In this document: in pieces, positions 5,480 through 10,059 of the stretch
Layout of the letters: each line of letters starts with the position of its first letter
Position numbering within the stretch: the first letter of the stretch is position 1
Assembly: GCA_019136335.1 (NCBI GenBank)
Contig: JAGVUK010000186.1
Coordinates: 1 to 10,059, forward strand
Direction: 5' to 3'
Length of the DNA stretch: 10,059 nt
Origin: Methanomicrobiales archaeon
Lineage (GTDB): Archaea; Halobacteriota; Methanomicrobia; Methanomicrobiales; Methanoculleaceae
Notes under the pieces: generated by a model
The model's input: only the letters and a program-made list of their open reading frames with translations
What the model was told of the DNA's origin: nothing
Databases searched by the model: none
Translations under genes and position numbers: made by a program

Positions 5480-7381
5480 TCATACCGGCCGCAGCCGGAT
5501 CGTCTCCCCCTCGTTGTAGCGTTTGATCATCTCCTGGGCGATCGTGCTGTTCTTCGCAAGGAGGATGTCCCCCTCCTCGTTCACCGTCGCCGTGAAGAGG
5601 TACTCCTTCCCGGCAAAGACGTCGACGATCTTGCCCTTGTTCTCCGGGGAGATGATGGTCAGCTGTTTCTTGTCGATGCGGATCCTGATGCCGCCGGCAA
5701 GCTGCATCTCCTCTTCGACGGGCTTCTTCGCCTCAAGCTCGCTCCGCGGCCGGATGTCGATCCCGATACCGAGTTTGTTCACGATCGCCGAGACGTTCTT
5801 GCCGCCCTTCCCGATCGCCGCCGGGACGTCCTTGTCCTCGATGTAGACGACGGCTTTGTTGTCGCTGATGATCCGGACCTCGACCGGGCCGCTCGTGTAC
5901 CGCCCGATCTCCCGCTGGACCTCCTTTTCCGCAACCTTCCAGGAGACGTTCTCCGCGGGCCCGGGTGCTGCTGCTGCGGCGGCTGCGGCGGCGACCGGCG
6001 CCGGGGGGGCGGCGACCGGCGGCTCCGCGGCGCCCCGGAGGAGCGGCATCACCAGGGTCTCGCCCTCGTAGCGGAAGATCTCGATCTCGGGCTCCCGCCG
6101 GGCGTGGTCGCGGACGACGATCACCGGGCGGACGTGCGTCTCGCCGGGCATGCCCTCGGGGGCCTTGATCGTCAGTTCGAGGTCGTAGATCTTCGTGATC
6201 GCGCCCTGGACGACGAAGATGATGGTGTTGATGATCTGCGGCAGGATGCTGTAGTCCACGCGGTCGCAGAACCGCTGGAGGCAGTCGTGCACCTCCATGG
6301 CGTGCACCACACCGACCATGCCCATCCCGGCGAGGCGCATGTCGGCGTAGACGCTGAAGTCCTCGTTCTTCCGGATCTCATCAAAGATCACGTAGTCGGG
6401 CCGGACGAGCAGGAGGGCTTCGGCGGTGTTTGCCATGCTCCCCTCAAGCGCCGTGTACTGGGTGATGTGGTCGGGCACCTGCAGGTCCCGCGGCGCCTCC
6501 ATCGTCTTCACGATGAAATCGTGGTCGGCAAGGAACGTCGCGAGGCTCTGGGCGAGCGTGGTCTTCCCCGCACCCGGGGGGCCGGCAATCAGGACGCCGC
6601 GGCGGTTTCCGAGGATCCGCTGCTTGATCTCCGGCGCCATGTCGTAATCGTCGAGCGAGAGGTCCACAAGCGGCCGCACCACCGTGATCTCCATCCCGTC
6701 CGAGAACGGCCGCCGGGCGATCGATATCCGGAGCGACCCGATCTGGACGACCGTGATCCCCCGCTTCTCAAGTTCGATGAACCCGTCCGGGTCGCGTTTT
6801 GCCCTCTCAAGGAGTTCCTGCGCCATCGACCGGAGCTCGTACTCGTTCATCGGCGTATCGCGGAGGGTGACGAGCCTGACGTCGCGGAGTTTTCCTATCT
6901 TTGCAACCGGCAACGCCCGCTCTTTTAAGGTGACCGCGACCGTCTCCTCGTCGAAGAACTGGTCGATCGAGAGCGGCGAGAAATCGCCTATCTGCGGCCG
7001 TAAGTAGACGACGTCGAGCCCTTTCGCCTTTGCCACCTCGGCCTGCACGAGGTCGCTCGTGATGAACCGGGCGCCGTGCGCGATCGCGACGTTCCGGATC
7101 AGGGCGTCGATCTCGCCGCCGCTTGAGAGTTTCACCTGGTCGAGGCTCGGGCGCTCTCCGGAAAACTGGAGCTCGATGATGGTATCCGCCGACATCCTGA
7201 AGAGTTCCTGGAGTTCGGTCAGGCCGGAAAACCCTATCTCCCGCCCCTGGTTCGCCTGCGCTTCCAGTTCGGCGACGACGGCTTCCGGTATGATTATTGT
7301 TGCGCCTTTATATTCTCCTGTTTTTATCAGCGATGTTATGCGCCCATCTATCACGACGCTGGTATCGGGTACAATTTTCAT
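5480..7381 (-). CDS. PIN domain - ATPase - KH domain protein (COG1855 type)
   Basis: A 633-residue archaeal fusion. The N-terminal PIN nuclease-type domain (about 1-130) keeps the acidic residues D6, E38, D92 and D110. A secretion-type (VirB11/PilT-like) ATPase follows, with Walker A GPPGAGKTT (K273) and acidic Walker B-like FDE (D334, E335). An Ala/Pro linker (about 449-476) contains nine consecutive alanines at 464-472. After it comes a KH RNA-binding domain with the GKGG loop at 524-527, then a strand-rich C-terminus. The composition suggests a nucleotide-driven RNA-processing or RNA-remodelling enzyme; no substrate is established for the family as far as I know. A GGTGA ribosome binding site at 7388-7392 lies six bases before the ATG. 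The gene starts 23 bases after hisI and ends 43 bases before leuS, in one operon. Confidence 0.95.
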   Translation of the reverse strand: MKIVPDTSVVIDGRITSLIKTGEYKGATIIIPEAVVAELEAQANQGREIGFSGLTELQELFRMSADTIIELQFSGERPSLDQVKLSSGGEIDALIRNVAIAHGARFITSDLVQAEVAKAKGLDVVYLRPQIGDFSPLSIDQFFDEETVAVTLKERALPVAKIGKLRDVRLVTLRDTPMNEYELRSMAQELLERAKRDPDGFIELEKRGITVVQIGSLRISIARRPFSDGMEITVVRPLVDLSLDDYDMAPEIKQRILGNRRGVLIAGPPGAGKTTLAQSLATFLADHDFIVKTMEAPRDLQVPDHITQYTALEGSMANTAEALLLVRPDYVIFDEIRKNEDFSVYADMRLAGMGMVGVVHAMEVHDCLQRFCDRVDYSILPQIINTIIFVVQGAITKIYDLELTIKAPEGMPGETHVRPVIVVRDHARREPEIEIFRYEGETLVMPLLRGAAEPPVAAPPAPVAAAAAAAAAPGPAENVSWKVAEKEVQREIGRYTSGPVEVRIISDNKAVVYIEDKDVPAAIGKGGKNVSAIVNKLGIGIDIRPRSELEAKKPVEEEMQLAGGIRIRIDKKQLTIISPENKGKIVDVFAGKEYLFTATVNEEGDILLAKNSTIAQEMIKRYNEGETIRLRPV

Positions 7382-7404
7382 AAAAAATCACCATAGTAAT
7401 GAGG

Positions 7405-7773
7405 TCATTCACCCTTATTAGCGTATACCTTCTCCGGATCGAAGACGATTCCGGCGATCTCCTCACCATCCGCCGTCCGGTAAAAACACGAGGCGTGGCC
7501 GGTATGGCAGGCAGCACCGGCCTGTTCCACCTCGTAGAGGACTGCGTCTGCGTCGCAGTCGACGAGTATGCGGCAGACCCGCTGGACATGTCCGCTCTCC
7601 TCCCCTTTCTTCCAGAGTTTCCGCCGGCTCCGGCTGTAGTAATGTGCATACCCGGTGGTCCGGGTGAGTTCCAGTGCTGTAGCGTTTGCGTAGGCGAGCA
7701 TCAGGACCTCGCGGGTCCGTTTCTCCTGCACGATGACAGGCACCAATCCATCGTCGTTGAATTGTATCTCCAT
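7405..7773 (-). CDS. hisI: Phosphoribosyl-AMP cyclohydrolase (HisI)
   Basis: A 122-residue stand-alone cyclohydrolase of histidine biosynthesis. It opens the purine ring of phosphoribosyl-AMP to give the ProFAR precursor. The family marks are all present: SRSRRKLWKKGEESGH (47-62), DCDAD with D72, C73, D74 and D76 for metal binding, and ACHTGHASC with C89 and C96. No HisE pyrophosphohydrolase domain is fused, as usual in archaea. The ATG at 7773 follows GTGA (7780-7783) at six bases, and that GTGA includes the stop codon of the upstream peptidase gene. Translation of the two is therefore probably coupled. No other histidine gene lies in the window, so the pathway is dispersed here. Confidence 0.97.
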   Translation of the reverse strand: MEIQFNDDGLVPVIVQEKRTREVLMLAYANATALELTRTTGYAHYYSRSRRKLWKKGEESGHVQRVCRILVDCDADAVLYEVEQAGAACHTGHASCFYRTADGEEIAGIVFDPEKVYANKGE

Positions 7774-7779
7774 ATTGAT

Positions 7780-8583
7780 TCACATTCCTGCAAAGGTCGT
7801 CATGATAACAAAGAGGATATCTCCAATGAATAATGCCGTCAGGAATCCCGCCGTGATCGGTATGATGAACGGAATGCCGTAGGATATCCAGACCCTGCCG
7901 GCCTTCCGGTAGAGGGCGAGCTCTCGTTCGTAGTCTTTTGGATGCAGCCTGAGGTCTTTTGTGTAGATGCGTCGCTCTCCCCGCACCATGCGCCCAAGCG
8001 ACCCGGTAAACCCGACGAACCGCCTGACCATTCTTCCGTCCTCTTCCTCGATATCTTCCATGACAAAGCCGAACTCGTTCTGGATCGTCTTCCCGTCGAC
8101 GGGAAAGCCGAGAAAGAGGCAGGGCAGCGGGGCCCGGTTCCCCTCGAAGAGGTTCTTTGCGAGTATTGCAACGGGTGCGGCGATGTTGATGAGCACGGCG
8201 TTCGTCAGCACGGTGAACGGAAAGAACCCTAACGGCGGGGTGCCGAAGTACGGCTCCACCGGGAAGAACGGGATGCACGCGGTGATGATGATGAGGGCAT
8301 ACGCATCCGCACCCCCAAAGAGGTTCGCGGCCTGGAAGAGGTAGAAGAACCCACAGAAGACCGCGACGAGAACAAGATATCCTGCGGCTATCCGCCAGTC
8401 TGCAAGGATGGCGAGCCCGTATATCCAGGCGGCCGCCGGGACCGCGATGATGAGCGCAGGGCGCCAGGTCCTGTGGGGCACCCGCCGCTCTTTTGCGTCA
8501 AGGACCGACGCGTACATGAGCGTGACGCCGATCGCGGCCGCTGCAATCATGAGCGGGACGGATGCCACGGGCGGAAGAGTCAT
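7780..8583 (-). CDS. A24 family prepilin/preflagellin peptidase (FlaK/PibD-like)
   Basis: A 267-residue membrane aspartic protease of the type that removes class III signal peptides from archaellins or type IV pilins. Both catalytic aspartates are visible: D29 in SVLDAKERRVP at the cytoplasmic end of TM1, and D93 in the GGAD form of the GxGD motif. About six membrane segments are seen: 9-28, 43-60, 66-83, 95-109, 118-142 and 237-262. A large charged cytoplasmic domain (about 143-231) precedes the last one. I chose ATG 8583 because TM1 then sits at the N-terminus. The frame stays open to 8766, but that extension is Arg/Gly-rich and non-natural. The start lacks a well-spaced ribosome binding site (AGGTGG at 8599-8604 is too far), in keeping with a near-leaderless mRNA. 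It is the first gene of the hisI-PIN ATPase-leuS operon. Whether it serves archaella or pili cannot be told. Confidence 0.9.
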   Translation of the reverse strand: MTLPPVASVPLMIAAAAIGVTLMYASVLDAKERRVPHRTWRPALIIAVPAAAWIYGLAILADWRIAAGYLVLVAVFCGFFYLFQAANLFGGADAYALIIITACIPFFPVEPYFGTPPLGFFPFTVLTNAVLINIAAPVAILAKNLFEGNRAPLPCLFLGFPVDGKTIQNEFGFVMEDIEEEDGRMVRRFVGFTGSLGRMVRGERRIYTKDLRLHPKDYERELALYRKAGRVWISYGIPFIIPITAGFLTALFIGDILFVIMTTFAGM

Positions 8584-8605
8584 GGGCAGGTACGTTATCC
8601 ACCTT

Positions 8606-8857
8606 TCATCTCTTATTTCTGGCGATTCTCTCTGCCGGGCGGACCCGCCGGAGCGGCGGTAAGACCCTGTACGGCCGCCCCGGGCCCGGGCGGCTCCGGG
8701 CACCCCACCCTTCTGGCCGCGGTTCTCCCCAAAACCCGGGGGTGCTCTCGAAGTTCTCGCCCGCAAACAGGCTCTTTGGGGTTTCCTGATCGGCCACTTT
8801 CACCTGGACGTCTGCCGGAATCAGGATCGGGTCATCACAAGGTATTAATAATAGCAT
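8606..8857 (-). CDS. Doubtful 83-residue reading frame in the intergenic gap
   Basis: A frame from ATG 8857 encodes MLLLIPCDDPILIPADVQVKVADQETPKSLFAGENFEST and then degenerates into a Pro/Arg/Gly-rich tail that is likely an artefact of GC-rich DNA. The first half has G/C-ending codons and a plausible strand-like composition. There is no ribosome binding site, and TATA-like boxes overlap the proposed start. I recognise no family. It may be a gene remnant or simply noncoding. Confidence 0.2.
   Translation of the reverse strand: MLLLIPCDDPILIPADVQVKVADQETPKSLFAGENFESTPGFWGEPRPEGWGARSRPGPGRPYRVLPPLRRVRPAERIARNKR
8611..8620 (-). promoter_or_regulatory. Candidate TATA box of the peptidase-hisI-PIN ATPase-leuS operon
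   Basis: AGAAATAAGA on the minus strand is the only AT-rich stretch close to the first gene. A start 26 bases on would be near 8590, giving a leader of about six bases before ATG 8583. Confidence 0.35.
8645..8694. other. Two strong GC hairpins in the divergent intergenic region
   Basis: CCGCC (8645-8649) pairs with GGCGG (8655-8659). GCCGCCC (8674-8680) pairs with GGGCGGC (8688-8694) around CGGGCCC. They lie in the 350-base gap 8584-8933 and could form on either strand. There is no T-tract directly after them, so a terminator role is doubtful. Confidence 0.4.
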
Positions 8858-8899
8858 AGTGATGTGGTATATTGTGGCAGGGGGGGTAAAATCCCCTTT

Positions 8900-8912
8900 C
8901 CGGCATAAAAAT
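8900..8912 (+). promoter_or_regulatory. TATA box of the 8934 gene, predicting a leaderless mRNA
   Basis: CCGGCATAAAAATC is centred about 26 bases before ATG 8934. The sequence between them contains no ribosome binding site. A short GGGG-TAAAAT-CCCC hairpin (8883-8896) lies directly upstream, and a further TATA-like GGTATATT lies at 8870-8877. Confidence 0.5.
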
Positions 8913-8933
8913 CACTGAATATCACACCTGAAG

Positions 8934-9578
8934 ATGTGCATGGATATAAACGGCCTGATGGATGAGATCCTTCTGCAATCGGCGTATGAGGGATGTTTTA
9001 CTCTTGACGAGTTGCTGCACTACAGTACCGTTCATTCCCTGACCGGAATAGGGGCATCAAAAGAGCAGACGCACGCGTTCTTCCTGGTTCTCCTTGGGGG
9101 CGAACCGGACGGTGCCATTTTTGTCGACGAGAAGGGGACGCTCTTTGGCGATACGGCGATCCTGCACCTGACCGGAAGGGAGGAGTTCGAACTCCACCGG
9201 GTGGCGCCGCCGATCGCCGACGCGCTGGTGGCGCGGTGCAGGATCTTTGAGAAGAGCCACTTAAAGAAGAACGGCCGCCTTGAGATCCCGACGATCGGCA
9301 CCCCTAACCGGCAACGGGTGGGGGTGCTCTGCCTGACCGTGCAGGACAGCCGCGCACCCCTCGCCGGGGCTCACGTCTCGATCCGGAAGGGAAAACTTGT
9401 CATCACGAGCGATGTGACGGACTCCGGGGGGAGAGTCTGTTTCCGGCTGCTGAACGGGCGCTATATGTGCGTGGTCTCGGACCGAACCGGAGAGCGGACA
9501 CGGTGCATCATCGAGTTCCATGAACCTCAGGTAGAAACATGCGTTGATATTGGGGGCACAGAGGATGCGAGCAAATGA
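8934..9578 (+). CDS. Hypothetical protein with C-terminal beta-sandwich-like domain
   Basis: A 214-residue protein that I do not recognise. It has no signal peptide or membrane segment, so it looks cytosolic. The N-terminal half (about 1-115) is mixed helix and strand, with an EILLQSAYEGCFTLDELL start and a charged end (RCRIFEKSHLKKNGRLE). The C-terminal part (about 129-207) looks like a carboxypeptidase-regulatory or Ig-like sandwich: VLCLTVQDSRAPLAGAHVSI, then SDVTDSGGRVCFRLLNGRYMCVV, in which the T-D-x-x-G-x-x-x-F pattern is typical of that fold. Seven cysteines are scattered through the protein (C3, C21 and five more), many for a protein from this window. The start is ATG 8934 with a leaderless-type promoter; the in-frame ATG at 8940 is possible. 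It overlaps the next gene by 14 bases, so the two probably act together. Confidence 0.85.
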   Translation: MCMDINGLMDEILLQSAYEGCFTLDELLHYSTVHSLTGIGASKEQTHAFFLVLLGGEPDGAIFVDEKGTLFGDTAILHLTGREEFELHRVAPPIADALVARCRIFEKSHLKKNGRLEIPTIGTPNRQRVGVLCLTVQDSRAPLAGAHVSIRKGKLVITSDVTDSGGRVCFRLLNGRYMCVVSDRTGERTRCIIEFHEPQVETCVDIGGTEDASK

Positions 9579-10059
9579 GGATGAAGAGCGTGAATTGATA
9601 ACAGCGGTCAGGAATCTTCTTACACAATCCGGAGACCCGGGTTCCGACAACGGGGATACCCTGGCGGAGCCGCAGGGTTCCGCTCCGGCGATGCGGTCCG
9701 GTGAAGAGGAGATCCAGGACGAGACTGTCCCGGACACCGCCGGGCCGGACCCCGGTGAGACGGACGAGGTACCGGTCTCCCCGCCCTTGCCGGCGCCAAA
9801 GAGAGCGGGCATCCGTTCGCTCATCGACTCGGTGGCCCGGTCCGGGCATACCGGGGACCAGCGCGCAGCCGGCGGAGAGGACCCAATCAGGGCGCTCCTT
9901 GACCGGATCGAGCGGCGCAGAACGGGAGAAGAGGTCACAGAGGCAACATCCTCCCCGCCGGCGGCGGAGGAGGAGATCGGGGCGGAGCCTGCAGTGCCGG
10001 CCCCGCCGCCGGGGCGCCACGAATCCTTCGGTCTCCTCAACCGGGTGAAGGGGTGGAAG
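9565..10059 (+). CDS. N-terminus of an acidic, Pro-rich hypothetical protein (partial)
   Basis: ATG 9565 opens a frame that stays open to the right edge (165 codons), overlapping the stop of the 8934 gene by 14 bases. GGGGG at 9552-9556 lies eight bases before the start. The visible part is mostly low-complexity: Glu, Asp, Pro, Gly and Ala rich, no membrane segment, likely disordered. It is broken by four short amphipathic stretches: LITAVRNLLTQS (11-22), GIRSLIDSVARS (82-93), PIRALLDRIERR (107-118) and SFGLLNRVKGWK (154-165). The last of these may lead into a folded domain outside the window. No family can be assigned. A secretion-type ATPase or other surface-filament component would fit the nearby prepilin peptidase, but that is only guilt by association. 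Third codon positions are strongly G/C, which supports real coding. Confidence 0.8.
   Translation, partial: MRANEDEERELITAVRNLLTQSGDPGSDNGDTLAEPQGSAPAMRSGEEEIQDETVPDTAGPDPGETDEVPVSPPLPAPKRAGIRSLIDSVARSGHTGDQRAAGGEDPIRALLDRIERRRTGEEVTEATSSPPAAEEEIGAEPAVPAPPPGRHESFGLLNRVKGWK

Noticed and set aside
5396..6928. 510-residue plus-strand frame opposite the PIN-ATPase gene.
   Set aside because: Rich in DDV, DRD and RHR phrases, typical of antisense frames in high-GC DNA. The opposite strand encodes intact PIN, Walker and KH motifs.
8584..8766. N-terminal extension of the A24 peptidase frame up to 8766.
   Set aside because: The extra 61 residues are Arg/Gly/Pro-rich, would put a basic tail before the first membrane segment, and lie over intergenic hairpins.
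9261..10040. 259-residue minus-strand frame at the right end.
   Set aside because: Ser/Arg/Pro-rich and antisense to two overlapping plus-strand genes that show consistent G/C third positions and a typical operon overlap.

Overview
The window looks like chromosome from a high-GC methanogenic euryarchaeon, most likely Methanomicrobiales and probably Methanoculleus or a close relative. Sequence support for this is an archaeal-type leucyl-tRNA synthetase (KMSSSK loop), a PIN-ATPase-KH protein of the archaeal COG1855 type, an archaeal A24 prepilin/preflagellin peptidase, small proteins resembling the archaea-only families DUF473 and DUF5611, GGTGA-type ribosome binding sites and AT-rich archaeal TATA boxes. 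The genus is an inference from composition and gene content; no search was run.

Layout, left to right. At 1-199 (minus) is the N-terminus of an exported or membrane-anchored protein that runs off the left edge. A tRNA-Arg(UCU) gene lies at 265-339 (minus). About 600 bases without a convincing gene (340-954) hold a very GC-rich, diverged tandem repeat with a period of about 220-226 bp; each copy carries a long perfect hairpin. Next is a two-gene minus-strand operon: a PAC2-type proteasome-assembly-chaperone homologue (1351-2064) and a DUF473-like protein (955-1344). It shares a short, face-to-face promoter region with a plus-strand DUF5611-like gene (2124-2441). A hairpin plus T-tract and a second T-tract on the other strand separate that gene from the convergent leuS.

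A long minus-strand operon occupies 8583-2656: A24 prepilin/preflagellin peptidase, hisI, PIN-ATPase-KH protein, leuS. Gaps are 6, 23 and 43 bases. The hisI ribosome binding site overlaps the stop codon of the preceding gene, so translational coupling is likely. A 350-base divergent intergenic region (8584-8933) with strong GC hairpins and several TATA boxes separates this operon from a plus-strand pair. The first of the pair is an unrecognised 214-residue protein with a C-terminal beta-sandwich-like domain. It overlaps by 14 bases a Pro/Glu-rich, disordered-looking protein that continues past the right edge.

Most of the window is housekeeping: translation (leuS, tRNA-Arg), histidine biosynthesis (hisI), probable proteasome assembly (PAC2) and surface-filament maturation (peptidase). 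The parts least explained by known families are the tandem repeat at 396-890 and the two-gene unit at 8934-10059.
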